64,000 nucleotides of DNA from Microbacterium ureisolvens (GTDB lineage: Bacteria; Actinomycetota; Actinomycetes; Actinomycetales; Microbacteriaceae): contig NZ_JAEUAX010000008.1 of assembly GCF_019511645.1 (NCBI RefSeq), positions 1 through 64,000 on the forward strand. Reading direction: 5' to 3'. Positions 53,167-62,612 of the stretch are shown one piece after another. Position numbers and translations under genes: made by a program. The notes beneath the pieces are model-generated. The model was not told where the DNA came from and searched no databases. It saw only the letters and a list, made by a program, of their open reading frames with translations. Every line of letters begins with the position of its first letter. Within the stretch, counting starts at the first letter, position 1.

Positions 53167-54600
53167 TCAGCCGACGACGAAGCGGCCGCGCGGAAGCGTC
53201 TCGCCGGCGGCGGCGAGCGCCGCCCCCGCCTGGCGGAGCCGGTTCTCGCTCTCGCGCACGATCTCGCGCGCGACCACCGGGTGCGCGCGAACGATGTCGT
53301 CGAGCGCGGCGACCGGCACGACCACGACATCGACCTCGCTCGTCGCCGATGCCCGCGAGATCGTCGGCGTGCGAGCGAGAGCGGTGAGGCCGACGGCGTC
53401 ACCAGCGGTGAGGACTCCCACCTGCACGAAGCCCTCGTCCTCGGTCGGGATGCCCAGCACGACCGTCCCGGTGAGGATGAAGCGCGTCTCGAGGGGCACG
53501 ATTCCGGGACGCAGCAGCGACTCCCCCGCGCAGTACCGCTCGAGGCGCGCGTGGGCGGCGAGAGCCTCCGCCTCCCCCGGTGCCAGGCTGAGCGACGGCG
53601 CGATCTGCCGCAGTGCGTCCTGGAGACGCGCGGGGGTGCGCCACTCGTCGGTGAGGTCGCCGTCCAGGTGCAGGTCGGCGCGGCGCGCCGCGTACCAGAG
53701 GCGCGTCGCGAAGGCGTCGAGCGCGTCGGCGCGATCACCGGGGGTGCGCAGGGGGATCGAGACCTCGTACCGCGAGCCGCCCAGGGTCGCGGCCGACGGC
53801 TCGAGGCCCGGCGACAGCAGCGGGATGTCCCGCGCCACGGCGACGAGGAGCTCCCGCACGCGCCCGGGCGGGTCGTCGGTGCCGAACGCGACCTCGAGCG
53901 TCGCCGCGTAGGGCTCGGGATTGCGCGACAGGTTCACGAACGAGCCGTCGGCGAGCTCGGCCGTCGGAATGATCACCGTCCCGTTGCCGGTCTCCAGGTG
54001 CACCGCACGCCAGTTCACCTCGACGATCTGCCCGCGCGCGCCCCCTGTCTCGATCCAGTCGCCGAGCTCGAACGGCGCCTCGAACACGAGGAACAGGCCT
54101 GACACGATGGACCCGACCGCGTTCTGCAGCGCCAGGCCGACGACGATCGAGGTGATGCCGAGCGCTGCGAAGACGCCGGCCACGTCGGCATCCCACACCC
54201 ACCAGAAGACGGCCGCGATCCCGAGGATGATGAAGACGAACCGGATCAGGTCGCTGAAGATCGTCGGGAACCGGTCGCGCCACGACCCCTTCTCGGCGCG
54301 GTGGAACACGAGGTGGTTGACGGCGTTGATCGTGACGACGATCACGAGCAGTCCGAAGATCGTCCACACGACCTTCGGCCACGTTCCCGACCCCTCCCAC
54401 GCGCCGGGCTGGCTGAGCAGCACGAGGATGCCCGCGACCGGCACGAGGTAGTTGCGCACCATGAGCACGATCGGCGCCGCGCGGCTGCCGCGGCGCGAGA
54501 GTGCGTTGTGGAACTCCGTCAGCCCGATCAGCGCGAGCGGCAGCCCCACCGACACGACGACGGCGGGCCAGAACCACGGCTGCGAGACGATATCGGCCAC
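53167..54600 (-). CDS. MscS-type mechanosensitive channel with C-terminal cyclic-nucleotide-binding domain
   Basis: 477 aa, ATG at 54600, seven bases after the cyclase stop, so one transcript. Four helices by residue 150, the pore helix and vestibule start (GLALQNAVGSIVSGLFLVFEAPFELGDWIE), the beta domain (VEVNWRAVHLETGNGTVIIPTAEL), and a cNMP-binding fold (about 360-460: RYCAGESLLRPGIVPLETRFILTG, VGVLTAGDAVGLTAL). The usual phosphate-cassette sequence R(A/T)A is not obvious. Such MscS-cNMP proteins (bCNG family) are known, and in M. tuberculosis Rv2434c is encoded beside cyclase Rv2435c. Confidence 0.88.
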   Translation of the reverse strand: MADIVSQPWFWPAVVVSVGLPLALIGLTEFHNALSRRGSRAAPIVLMVRNYLVPVAGILVLLSQPGAWEGSGTWPKVVWTIFGLLVIVVTINAVNHLVFHRAEKGSWRDRFPTIFSDLIRFVFIILGIAAVFWWVWDADVAGVFAALGITSIVVGLALQNAVGSIVSGLFLVFEAPFELGDWIETGGARGQIVEVNWRAVHLETGNGTVIIPTAELADGSFVNLSRNPEPYAATLEVAFGTDDPPGRVRELLVAVARDIPLLSPGLEPSAATLGGSRYEVSIPLRTPGDRADALDAFATRLWYAARRADLHLDGDLTDEWRTPARLQDALRQIAPSLSLAPGEAEALAAHARLERYCAGESLLRPGIVPLETRFILTGTVVLGIPTEDEGFVQVGVLTAGDAVGLTALARTPTISRASATSEVDVVVVPVAALDDIVRAHPVVAREIVRESENRLRQAGAALAAAGETLPRGRFVVG

Positions 54601-54607
54601 GGATGCC

Positions 54608-56788
54608 TCACCCCTCCGCCACGACGACGCTCGGGGCCTCGACCTTCCAGACGCGCTGACCGCCCGACTGCGTCTCGATCTCCCCCGCCGGCAGCACGGT
54701 GATCGAATCCGGAAGCCGCTCGGCCACCCGCTGGGTGATGTAGATGCCGGGTTCGTCGGAGTCGCCCTGCACGCGGAACGCCAGGTTCACGGCATCCCCC
54801 CACATGTCGTACACGACCCGGGCACGACCGATGAGTCCGCTGGTGACCTTGCCGGAGTCGAGCCCAGCCCGCAGTGTGAGCGACACCCCCTGCTGTGTCG
54901 AGTAGCGCTCGAGGATCGTGTCGAGCTCGAGGGCGAACTCGACGGCGCGGCGGGCGTTGTCGACCCGGGGTGTCGCGAGGCCGCAGCTCGCGAGGTAGCT
55001 CTGCCGGGTGGTGCGCACGCGTTCGACGCCGTGCCGCTCCGCGGCCTCGTCGAACGCCCGGATGAGGTCGTTGAGCCGCGCGACGGCGTCGTCGGACGAC
55101 ATCGACAGCGCGAGCGCCTCGAAGCCCACGATGTCGGCGAACACGACGGTGACGTCATCGCTGTCCTGCGTGATGGCCTCGTCGCCGAGTTTGTAGCGGC
55201 TCGCCATGCCCTCGGGCATGAACGAGAGGATGAGGTCCTCGTTGGCCTTCTCCTGCTGGGCGATGAGGTGCGACTTCACCTGCAGGCTGTGGCTCATGTC
55301 GTTGAACGCGTTCGCGACGTCGGCGAGCTCGTCGCTCGAGCCCGCGTCGACCTGCACGCCCTCGTCGCCGGCCGCGATGCGCTGGGCGGCGGTCTTGAGG
55401 CGGCGCAGCGGCCGCACGAACACCTGCGCGAGCACGAGCGACAGCACGCAGACGAAGATGATCATGGCGGCCGTCGACAGGATGAGGTTGCGCGTGAAGT
55501 CCTCTACCGGGACCATCGCCTCCCGCTCGGTCTCCTGCGCGACGATCACCCAGTCCAGTCCGTCGACGGCCAGCGGCGCGTACGCGGTGAGGCTCGGCCG
55601 GCCGAGGTAGTCGCTCTCCAGCAGCGTGCCCGAGTCTCCGGCGAGAGCGCGGGTCACGGCGGTGCCGGCGATCGCCTGATTGAGCAGCGTGTTGCCGTTG
55701 TTCACGGCGAGCGCCGCTGCTGCCGGCGGAAGACCCGCGGCCACAGCATCCGTCTCGTATGCCTCAGCGTCGTCCAGCAGCGCGCGCGAGACCGACCGCA
55801 TCGTGCCGTCGGAGCCCACGAGGTACGTCTCGCCGGTCGCACCGAGGCCGTTGAGCTCCCACTCGCCCGCGACCGTCATGACGTCGTCGATGCGCTCGAT
55901 CGGCAGCTCGATCGCCAGCGCCCCGAGCACCTCGCCGTCGTCGGCGATCGGCACCACTGCCCAGCCGGCAGGGGCGCCGAGGCTCGGCCCGTACGACGCG
56001 AAGTCGGCGAGGACGACATCGCCGACGATGTTGCGGTCCATCGCCTCGCGATAGGCGACGGCGAGGTTCGACAGCCGGTACGGCCCGTCGAAGAGGTTCG
56101 TGCCGAGGTCGACCCCCTTGTAGGCGGTGTAGACGACGTTGCCCTCGGTATCGAGCATGAGCACGTCCTCGTACTCCTGCAGCTCGGTCATCGTCCGGTA
56201 GTAGTCGTGGTACTTGGCGTGCGCCGCCGACCACGCGCTGCCGTCGCCCGCGTCGTCTGTGACGATCGCGTCCTCCCACGAGTCGTACGGGATCACGTAG
56301 TGGTTCTGCAGGTAGGTCTGGGCGGCGCCGCGCGGGGCGAACGCCGAGCCGTCGACGTCCTCCCCTGTCGCGGCCTCGAGATCGGCGGCGAACGCGTCGC
56401 GGTAGTAGGCGTCGACGGCGGCGGATGCTGCGGGGTCGGGATCCTGCGCGTCCAGCTCGTCGAAGCCCTCGGTGAAGGCGCGGACGGCGGCCTTGCTCGT
56501 GTCGTTGAGCGCCGACAGCCGTACCGAGTTCTCGATGGAGCGGAACAGCTGCGACACCTCGCGGGCGCGGTTCTCACGGATCTCGACGAGCTTCTCGTAC
56601 GCGATGGCGCGCAGCGCCTCGGTGCCGTTGACGTAGCCGATGATGCCGACGACGATGCTCGAGAGCACGCTCACCGACAGCAGCATGATGAGCAGGATCG
56701 AGTAGATCGACAGACCCGCACGCGTGCGTACGCGCGGCGTGCCCACCCAATGCGCGGGTGTCGCCACGGGCGTCTCCGATCCGGACAC
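54608..56788 (-). CDS. Membrane class III nucleotide cyclase homologue with altered catalytic residues
   Basis: 726 aa from the GTG at 56788 (GAGGGGAGAG upstream). N-terminal helix, a large extracytoplasmic Cache-like sensor (about 60-390), second helix, HAMP (RPLRRLKTAAQRIAAGDEG), then a cyclase domain. First metal Asp552 (VVFADIVGFE) is present, and so are the Asn/Arg of NLAFR (about 668-672). The second metal-binding Asp of the usual KTIGD motif is replaced: RTTRQS has Arg595-Gln596. The specificity Lys is also Arg. It may be a pseudo-cyclase or use unusual chemistry. It is paired with a cNMP-binding channel. Confidence 0.85.
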   Translation of the reverse strand: MSGSETPVATPAHWVGTPRVRTRAGLSIYSILLIMLLSVSVLSSIVVGIIGYVNGTEALRAIAYEKLVEIRENRAREVSQLFRSIENSVRLSALNDTSKAAVRAFTEGFDELDAQDPDPAASAAVDAYYRDAFAADLEAATGEDVDGSAFAPRGAAQTYLQNHYVIPYDSWEDAIVTDDAGDGSAWSAAHAKYHDYYRTMTELQEYEDVLMLDTEGNVVYTAYKGVDLGTNLFDGPYRLSNLAVAYREAMDRNIVGDVVLADFASYGPSLGAPAGWAVVPIADDGEVLGALAIELPIERIDDVMTVAGEWELNGLGATGETYLVGSDGTMRSVSRALLDDAEAYETDAVAAGLPPAAAALAVNNGNTLLNQAIAGTAVTRALAGDSGTLLESDYLGRPSLTAYAPLAVDGLDWVIVAQETEREAMVPVEDFTRNLILSTAAMIIFVCVLSLVLAQVFVRPLRRLKTAAQRIAAGDEGVQVDAGSSDELADVANAFNDMSHSLQVKSHLIAQQEKANEDLILSFMPEGMASRYKLGDEAITQDSDDVTVVFADIVGFEALALSMSSDDAVARLNDLIRAFDEAAERHGVERVRTTRQSYLASCGLATPRVDNARRAVEFALELDTILERYSTQQGVSLTLRAGLDSGKVTSGLIGRARVVYDMWGDAVNLAFRVQGDSDEPGIYITQRVAERLPDSITVLPAGEIETQSGGQRVWKVEAPSVVVAEG

Positions 56789-56944
56789 GCTCTCTCCCCT
56801 CGTACGCCGCCGTTGGATCACGTGCAGCGGCGCTGGAAGCCTCCCCCACACCTCGGCCCGCCGAGGTTGGGGCAAGAGTAGCGCTCGGCCTGCTTCTGGC
56901 ATAGAGCCGCGACCGCGCGCCCTGATACGCCCAGGCATGCCGCG

Positions 56945-56950
56945 TACAAT
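56945..56950 (+). promoter_or_regulatory. -10 element TACAAT of the acyltransferase gene
   Basis: TACAAT, 36 bases before the ATG at 56987; -35 not clear. Confidence 0.45.
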
Positions 56951-56986
56951 TGCCGTTTCCCCCCAAACCTTCGTTCGCGAGAACCC

Positions 56987-58996
56987 ATGACGTCGACTGC
57001 GCCCGCCACCGCCCCGCCCGCCCGCTTCGCCGGGCTGGACGGCATGCGCGCGATCGCCGTGCTGCTCGTGGTCGTCTACCACCTGTTCCCGCCCGCGGCG
57101 CTCCCGGGCGGCTTCATCGGCGTCGACGTGTTCTTCGTCATCAGCGGCTTCCTCATCACGAGCCTGCTGCTGCGCGAGCAGGTCTCCACCGGACGCGTGG
57201 CCCTCGGCCGCTTCTGGCAGCGGCGCGCGAGACGGCTCCTGCCCGCGCTCGCGGTGGTGGTCGGGGTGTGCTCGGCGCTCGCCTGGGTGGTCGGCGGCGA
57301 CGTCCTCGTCGACCTCGACGCGCAGGTGCTGGGTGCCGCGACGTTCAGCTACAACTGGGTCTCGGTCGCGGGCGGCGGCGGGTACTTCGCGGCGGCGACG
57401 CCCGAGCTGTTCCGCAACTTCTGGTCGCTCGCGGTCGAGGAGCAGTTCTACGTGCTCTGGCCCCTGATCTTCCCGCTGTTCCTGCTGCTGCCGCGCGCGT
57501 GGATGCGCACGGCGGCCGCCTTCGCCCTGGCGGCTGCGTCTGCCGTGTGGATGGGTGTGGCGATCGCGGGCGGCAGCGACGTCACGCGGGCCTACTTCGG
57601 CACCGACACGCACGCGTTCGGGCTGCTGCTGGGCGTCGGCCTGGCTTTCCTGCTGGCGCGGGTGTTCCGGGTCACGGATGCTGCGCCCGCGGCGCTCGTG
57701 GCGACCACCAGCGACGGCGAGCGGGGGCCGCAGTGGCGCCCGGTGCCTGACGCGGCGCTCGTGGCGGCACGACCCCGCTGGGTCGACGCGCGCGCTGCGC
57801 GTCACATCTCCGGCGCCGCAGGTGTGTTCGCCCTGGCGGGCCTGGTCGCGCTCGCGATGGTGCCGCAGAGCTCCACGGCCGCGATGTTCCCCGGCGCCCT
57901 CCTCGCCGCGAGCGTGCTGAGCGCCGTCGCCATCGTCGCCGGGGTGTGGCCGGGGTCCTGGTTCGGCCCGGCGATCGACGTGCGGCCGATGCGCTGGATC
58001 GGCGACCGCTCCTACGGCATCTACCTGTGGCACTGGCCGCTGCTCGTGCTCGCCGTCGCGGCGTTCGCGCCCGATACGACCGTCGCCGCGGCGCCGATGT
58101 GGATCGGCCTCGGCGTGCTCGCGGCGACGGCCGCAGCATCCGCTCTGTCGCTCCGCTATGTCGAGACACCCGTGCGCCGTCACGGATTCCGCGCCTCGAT
58201 GCGCCTGCTCGCCGCGCGCGTGCAGGGCGGACCCGGTGCCCGCCTGCGGGCGCTCGGCGTCGCCCTCAGCGGGGCGCTCGTGCTCGCGGGCGCGGGCGCT
58301 GCCATCGCCGTCTCACCCGACGAGACCAGCGCCGAGGCGGCGGTCGAGGCAGGGCGTGAGGCGCTCGAGAAGGCCCTGCGCGAGACCCCCGCGCCGATCG
58401 CCCCCAGCCCTTCCGCGACGGATGCTGCGCCCCCCACGACCACCGAGGTCACCGGCGACCAGATCAGCGCCGTGGGCGACTCGGTCATGCTCGCGTCGGC
58501 CGCGGGACTCGTGGAGCGACTGCCGGGCATCGAGGTCGACGCCGAGGTCTCGCGCTCGATGTGGGCCGGACCCGAGATCGTCGACGAGCTCGACGCCGCC
58601 GGGCGCCTGCGCCCCTACGTCGTGGTCGCCCTCGGCACGAACGGCGCGGTCGATCCCTCGTCGCTCGAGCACCTCGCCGACACCGTCGGCCCGAAGCGGG
58701 GCCTCGTGCTGGTGAACGCGTATGCCCCGCGCGACTGGATCCCCGGCGTCAACGCCGAGCTCACGGCGTTCGCGGACGACCACCGCAACGTCATCGTCGC
58801 CGACTGGTCGGGCGCCATCGCGCCCCACGAGGACCTGCTCGCCGGCGACCGGATCCACCCGGGCGCCGCGGGCGGGCGGATCTTCGCCGACACCGTCGCG
58901 GCCGCCGTCGACGAGCTGGCCGAAGAGCGCCGCGAGGACGCCGCCGAACGGGCCGACCGCCTCGCCGAGATCCTCAGCGCCGACCTCCTGCCCTGA
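56987..58996 (+). CDS. OafA-type acyltransferase 3 with C-terminal SGNH domain
   Basis: 669 aa, ATG at 56987. Membrane acyltransferase 3 domain with about ten helices: FAGLDGMRAIAVLLVVVYHLFPP (catalytic His and Asp/Arg signature), FFVISGFLI, FWQRRARRLLP, NFWSLAVEEQFYVLWP, YGIYLWHWPL and YVETPVRR. After residue 440 an extracytoplasmic SGNH domain: VGDSVMLASA, LGTNGAVDP, GDRIHPGAAGG. This two-domain type O-acetylates glycans outside the membrane (OafA, OatA). Substrate could be cell-wall glycan or the exopolysaccharide. Confidence 0.93.
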   Translation: MTSTAPATAPPARFAGLDGMRAIAVLLVVVYHLFPPAALPGGFIGVDVFFVISGFLITSLLLREQVSTGRVALGRFWQRRARRLLPALAVVVGVCSALAWVVGGDVLVDLDAQVLGAATFSYNWVSVAGGGGYFAAATPELFRNFWSLAVEEQFYVLWPLIFPLFLLLPRAWMRTAAAFALAAASAVWMGVAIAGGSDVTRAYFGTDTHAFGLLLGVGLAFLLARVFRVTDAAPAALVATTSDGERGPQWRPVPDAALVAARPRWVDARAARHISGAAGVFALAGLVALAMVPQSSTAAMFPGALLAASVLSAVAIVAGVWPGSWFGPAIDVRPMRWIGDRSYGIYLWHWPLLVLAVAAFAPDTTVAAAPMWIGLGVLAATAAASALSLRYVETPVRRHGFRASMRLLAARVQGGPGARLRALGVALSGALVLAGAGAAIAVSPDETSAEAAVEAGREALEKALRETPAPIAPSPSATDAAPPTTTEVTGDQISAVGDSVMLASAAGLVERLPGIEVDAEVSRSMWAGPEIVDELDAAGRLRPYVVVALGTNGAVDPSSLEHLADTVGPKRGLVLVNAYAPRDWIPGVNAELTAFADDHRNVIVADWSGAIAPHEDLLAGDRIHPGAAGGRIFADTVAAAVDELAEERREDAAERADRLAEILSADLLP

Positions 58997-59030
58997 ACCT
59001 CCGGTCGGGTCGCGAGTCGCAGCATCCGTC

Positions 59031-59215
59031 CGGCTTGCCCGCTCGCCGGCTTGCCCGCTCGCCTGCTCGCCTGCCCGTCGCACGCTCGCCTGCCCGTCGC
59101 ACGCTCGCCTGCTCGCCTGGCCCGTCGCACGCTCGGTCGCCCGCTCGCCTGCTCGCCGGCCGTCGCACGCTCGCCTGCTCGCCGGCCGTCGCACGCTCGG
59201 TCGCCCGCGAGCAGC
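59031..59215. repeat. Irregular array of GTCGCACGCTCG and GCTCGCCTGCTCGCC units
   Basis: GTCGCACGCTCG occurs five times, at 59077, 59096, 59124, 59162 and 59188, separated by GCCTGCTCGCC-like spacers, preceded by three GCTTGCCCGCTCGCC-like units. The spacing (19, 28, 38, 26) is irregular, as expected from slippage. Not coding. Preceded by an intergenic copy of GCAGCATCCG at 59019-59028. Confidence 0.75.
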
Positions 59216-59229
59216 CTGCCCAGACGCAG

Positions 59230-59262
59230 CGAGGCCCGCCACCCAGTGGGTGGCGGGCCTCG
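59230..59262. terminator. Very strong bidirectional terminator hairpin
   Basis: Perfect 15-bp stem (59230-59244 with 59248-59262) and three-base loop AGT, between the convergent acyltransferase and rplQ genes. A second small hairpin, GCCGGG/CCCGGC, follows at about 59275-59294. Confidence 0.8.
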
Positions 59263-59304
59263 CGGTGCAAGGGTGCCGGGCTGCTGCGCCCGGCGGGATC
59301 CGCT

Positions 59305-59853
59305 TTACGCGGACTTCTCCTCGGCGGGAGCCTCGACGGCCTCCTCGGCCGCAGCCTCGGCGGCGGCGCCCTCCTCCTGCGACTCGGCGCCGGCTTCGGC
59401 GGCCTCGTCGGTGGCGGGGGTCTCCTCGGCCGGAGCCTCCTCGGCAGGAGCAGCCTTCGCCGCGGCGGCCTTCTTGGCCGACGGCTTCTTCGTCACGGGC
59501 TCGAGGACGAGCTCGATGACGGCCATGGGCGCGTTGTCGCCCTTGCGGTTGCCGACCTTGGTGATGCGGGTGTAGCCGCCGTCACGGTCCGCGACCAGCG
59601 GAGCGATCTCGGTGAACAGGACGTGCACGACTTCCTTGTCACCGATGACCGACAGCACGCGACGACGCGCGTGCAGGTCGCCGCGCTTCGCGAACGTGAT
59701 GAGGCGCTCGGCGAGCGGACGCAGGCGCTTGGCCTTGGTCTCGGTCGTCTTGATCGACTTGTGGGTGAACAGCGCGGCGGCGAGGTTCGCAAGCAGCAGG
59801 CGCTCGTGGGCGGGGCCGCCTCCGAGGCGGGGACCCTTGGTGGGCTTGGGCAT
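59305..59853 (-). CDS. rplQ: 50S ribosomal protein L17
   Basis: 182 aa, ATG at 59853. Core of about 120 residues ([69 protein letters not shown]). The last 60 residues are a long Ala/Glu-rich acidic tail ([11 protein letters not shown]) typical of actinobacterial L17. Last gene of the rpsM-rpsK-rpoA-rplQ run. Confidence 0.97.
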   Translation of the reverse strand: MPKPTKGPRLGGGPAHERLLLANLAAALFTHKSIKTTETKAKRLRPLAERLITFAKRGDLHARRRVLSVIGDKEVVHVLFTEIAPLVADRDGGYTRITKVGNRKGDNAPMAVIELVLEPVTKKPSAKKAAAAKAAPAEEAPAEETPATDEAAEAGAESQEEGAAAEAAAEEAVEAPAEEKSA

Positions 59854-59890
59854 TCTCAGTTACTCCAGTGTGAAAAGTCGGTCGGGGGGA

Positions 59891-59915
59891 CGGATGCCGC
59901 TATCCGCGGCATCCG
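59891..59915. terminator. Inverted repeat between rpoA and rplQ
   Basis: CGGATGCCGC (59891-59900) and GCGGCATCCG (59906-59915), perfect 10-bp arms and five-base loop. Built from the GGATGCC/GGCATCC element seen in several gaps. In a co-transcribed block it may be an attenuator or RNA-processing site. Confidence 0.5.
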
Positions 59916-59927
59916 GAACCAATCGGC

Positions 59928-60917
59928 TCAGACGGTCTCGTCGTCGTAGCCGCCGTAGAAGTGCGCGCCGTCGAACCCGGGGACCGAGTCCTTCAGCGAC
60001 AGGCCGAGCGAGACGAGCTTGTCGCGCACCTCGTCGACCGACTTCTGACCGAAGTTGCGGATGTTCATGAGCTGCGTCTCCGAGAGGGCGACGAGCTCCG
60101 ACACGGTGTTGATGCCCTCGCGCTTGAGGCAGTTGTACGAACGCACCGACAGGTCGAGGTCCTCGATGGGCATCGACAGCTCGTTCGAGAGGACGGTCTC
60201 GACCGGCGCCGGGCCGATCTCGATGCCCTCGGCCTCGACGTTGAGCTCGCGGGCCAGGCCGAAGAGCTCGGTCAGGGTGCGACCGGCCGAGGCGACGGCG
60301 TCGCGCGGGGCGATCGAGGACTTGGTCTCGACGTCCAGCACGAGCTTGTCGAAGTCGGTGCGCTCACCGGCACGCGTCGCGTCGACGCGGTACGAGACCT
60401 TGAGCACCGGCGAGTAGATCGAGTCGACCGGGATCTGGCCGGCCTCGGCGTACTCGTTGCGGTTCTGCGTCGCCGAGACGTAGCCGCGGCCGCGCTCGAT
60501 GGTGAGCTCGAGCTCGAACTTCGCGGTGTCGTTGAGCGTCGCGATGACGAGCTCGGGGTTGTGCACCTCGACACCGGCCGGCGCCGAGATGTCGGCGGCG
60601 GTGACCTCACCGGCGCCCGTCTTGCGCAGGTACGCGGTGATGGGCTCATCGCGCTCGCTGGAGACGACCAGCTGCTTGATGTTGAGGATGATCTCGGTGA
60701 CATCCTCCTTGACACCGGGAATGGTGCTGAACTCGTGGAGGACGCCGTCGATGCGGATCGACGTCACGGCTGCGCCGGGGATGGACGACAGGAGGCTGCG
60801 ACGCAGCGCGTTGCCGATCGTGTAACCGAAGCCGGGCTCCAGCGGCTCGATGACGAAACGGCTGCGGAACTCCCCGATCTTCTCCTCGGTCAGAGTGGGA
60901 CGCTGTGCGATGAGCAC
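59928..60917 (-). CDS. rpoA: DNA-directed RNA polymerase subunit alpha
   Basis: 329 aa, ATG at 60917 with AAAGGAA upstream. N-terminal dimer domain ([45 protein letters not shown]) and C-terminal DNA-binding domain ([26 protein letters not shown]...[13 protein letters not shown]). Full length, no anomaly. Confidence 0.98.
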   Translation of the reverse strand: MLIAQRPTLTEEKIGEFRSRFVIEPLEPGFGYTIGNALRRSLLSSIPGAAVTSIRIDGVLHEFSTIPGVKEDVTEIILNIKQLVVSSERDEPITAYLRKTGAGEVTAADISAPAGVEVHNPELVIATLNDTAKFELELTIERGRGYVSATQNRNEYAEAGQIPVDSIYSPVLKVSYRVDATRAGERTDFDKLVLDVETKSSIAPRDAVASAGRTLTELFGLARELNVEAEGIEIGPAPVETVLSNELSMPIEDLDLSVRSYNCLKREGINTVSELVALSETQLMNIRNFGQKSVDEVRDKLVSLGLSLKDSVPGFDGAHFYGGYDDETV

Positions 60918-61043
60918 TATGTGTTCCTTTCGATCACGTGCCCGCTATATGACACGTGCGGTGGGTGAGGTGTTGAGTTTTACTCGGGGGATGCCTCGGG
61001 CCCTGCTGGTCTGCGGGGTCAGGGCATCCGTGAAGCGTGCGGT

Positions 61044-61074
61044 AGCCGGGGCACCCACGAGGGGTGCCCCGGCT
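61044..61074. terminator. Hairpin between rpsK and rpoA
   Basis: AGCCGGGGCACCC (61044-61056) and GGGTGCCCCGGCT (61062-61074): perfect 13-bp stem, five-base loop, nine bases after the rpsK stop. Likely a partial terminator/attenuator. Confidence 0.6.
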
Positions 61075-61082
61075 CCGGGATG

Positions 61083-61481
61083 TCAGACGCGGCGGCGCTT
61101 GGGCGGACGGCAGCCGTTGTGGGCCTGCGGCGTCACGTCCTGGATCGAGCCGACCTCGAGGCCGGCGGCCGTGAGGGAGCGGATCGCGGTCTCGCGGCCC
61201 GAGCCCGGACCCTTCACGAAGACGTCGACCTTCTTGACGCCGTGCTCCTGCGCCTGGCGGGCAGCGGACTCCGCGGCCATGCCGGCGGCGTACGGCGTCG
61301 ACTTGCGCGAGCCCTTGAAGCCCACGCCACCCGACGACGCCCAGCTGATGACGGCGCCCGACGGGTCGGTGATCGAGACGATTGTGTTGTTGAACGTCGA
61401 CTTGATGTGGGCCTGGCCCAGCGCGATGTTCTTCTTCTCCTTGCGGCGCGGCTTGCGCGCGGCGGACTTGGCCTGTGCCAT
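61083..61481 (-). CDS. rpsK: 30S ribosomal protein S11
   Basis: 132 aa, ATG at 61481 with AGGAGAG upstream. Typical S11: [45 protein letters not shown], then [32 protein letters not shown] at the end. Confidence 0.98.
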   Translation of the reverse strand: MAQAKSAARKPRRKEKKNIALGQAHIKSTFNNTIVSITDPSGAVISWASSGGVGFKGSRKSTPYAAGMAAESAARQAQEHGVKKVDVFVKGPGSGRETAIRSLTAAGLEVGSIQDVTPQAHNGCRPPKRRRV

Positions 61482-61514
61482 TGCTTTGCTCTCCTAAACC
61501 CTGGGGGCCGCGCC

Positions 61515-61889
61515 TTAGCGCGCCTTCTTCTTGCCGGCGACGGTGCGCTTCGGGCCCTTGCGGGTACGGGCGTTCGTCTTGGTGCGCTGCCCGCGCACGG
61601 GGAGGCCGCGGCGGTGGCGCAGGCCCTCGTAGGAACCGATCTCGACCTTGCGGCGGATGTCGGCGGCAACCTCGCGGCGGAGATCACCCTCGACCTTGTA
61701 GTTGCCTTCGATGTAGTCGCGGAGCGCGATGAGCTGGTCGTCGCTGAGGTCCTTGACGCGGATGTTCTCGTCGATCTCCGTCGCAGCGAGGATCTCGTTC
61801 GAGCGGGTACGGCCGACGCCGTAGATGTACGTGAGGGCGATCACCACGCGCTTGTCGCGCGGGATGTCAACGCCGGCAAGACGTGCCAT
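61515..61889 (-). CDS. rpsM: 30S ribosomal protein S13
   Basis: 124 aa, ATG at 61889 with AGGAGAACC upstream. [26 protein letters not shown] start and [25 protein letters not shown] end are diagnostic. Confidence 0.98.
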   Translation of the reverse strand: MARLAGVDIPRDKRVVIALTYIYGVGRTRSNEILAATEIDENIRVKDLSDDQLIALRDYIEGNYKVEGDLRREVAADIRRKVEIGSYEGLRHRRGLPVRGQRTKTNARTRKGPKRTVAGKKKAR

Positions 61890-62022
61890 GCGGTTCTCCT
61901 GAGAGTTGGTGGAGGTGTGGAGCAGTGTCGGTGCCCGGGCCCCCAGCCCGAGGTGTCCCCCGCTGTTCCTCTCGTCGAGGGCGGGTTCTGACGCTGCCGA
62001 GTGGCGTATTCAGTTGTGGGAT

Positions 62023-62049
62023 CCGGATGCCTCGAGTCGAGGCATCCGG
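62023..62049. terminator. Perfect palindrome between rpmJ and rpsM
   Basis: CCGGATGCCTCGA (62023-62035), one central base, TCGAGGCATCCGG (62037-62049). 13-bp arms with no free loop, so as RNA several inner pairs open. Again built from GGATGCC/GGCATCC. Confidence 0.55.
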
Positions 62050-62058
62050 CAGACCTGA

Positions 62059-62175
62059 TCAGCCCTGGCGCTGCTTGTGGCGCGGGTTGCTCTTGCAGAT
62101 CACCATGACGCGACCGTGGCGACGGATGACCTTGCAGTGGTCGCAGATGGGCTTGACGGAGGGGTTGACCTTCAT
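62059..62175 (-). CDS. rpmJ: 50S ribosomal protein L36
   Basis: 38 aa, ATG at 62175 with GAAGAGAAGAA upstream. [17 protein letters not shown] start, four zinc ligands (two Cys of CDHC, a later Cys in VICKSN and the His of PRHKQ), ending KQRQG. This is the zinc-binding (C+) form of L36. Confidence 0.96.
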   Translation of the reverse strand: MKVNPSVKPICDHCKVIRRHGRVMVICKSNPRHKQRQG

Positions 62176-62239
62176 GATTTCTTCTCTTCGCTGTCTTCAC
62201 CGGGCACGCCGGAGCGTGGGGTGTTACTTCTCGACCGGC

Positions 62240-62461
62240 CTAGCGGTAGCGGTAGACGATGCGCCCGCGGGTGAGGTCGTAGGGCGACAGCTCCACGACG
62301 ACACGGTCCTCGGGGATGATGCGGATGTAGTTCTGCCGCATCTTGCCGGAGATCGTCGCGAGGACCTTGTGGCCGTTGCTGAGCTCAACGCGGAACATCG
62401 CGTTGGGCAGCGCTTCGGACACGACGCCCTCGATCTCGATGACACCGTCTTTCTTCGCCAT
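62240..62461 (-). CDS. infA: Translation initiation factor IF-1
   Basis: 73 aa, ATG at 62461. [46 protein letters not shown] and [17 protein letters not shown] are diagnostic. Followed by rpmJ as usual. Confidence 0.98.
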   Translation of the reverse strand: MAKKDGVIEIEGVVSEALPNAMFRVELSNGHKVLATISGKMRQNYIRIIPEDRVVVELSPYDLTRGRIVYRYR

Positions 62462-62612
62462 ACGCTCGCTAACACTTGTGCAGACCGGTCGATCTGCGGT
62501 GGATGGGATTCGGTGCGGCGACACGCCAATACAGGCGCAACGCACCAAAGATCAAGCATACGTGATAGTGGATGCCTCGGCAACCTGGTCCAGGTCCTTC
62601 CCAGCACGGACA

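Noticed and set aside
54608..58183. A 1191-residue minus-strand frame running across the acyltransferase gene
   Set aside because: The upstream part is His/Arg/Asp-rich antisense of the OafA-type gene. The cyclase begins at the GTG at 56788 with a good ribosome site.
59031..59215. CRISPR-like array
   Set aside because: Repeats are 12 bp, spacers are themselves repeats of uneven size, and there are no cas genes.
60918..61082. Missing rpsD between rpsK and rpoA as a deletion
   Set aside because: In many Micrococcales rpsD lies elsewhere, so its absence here is ordinary.
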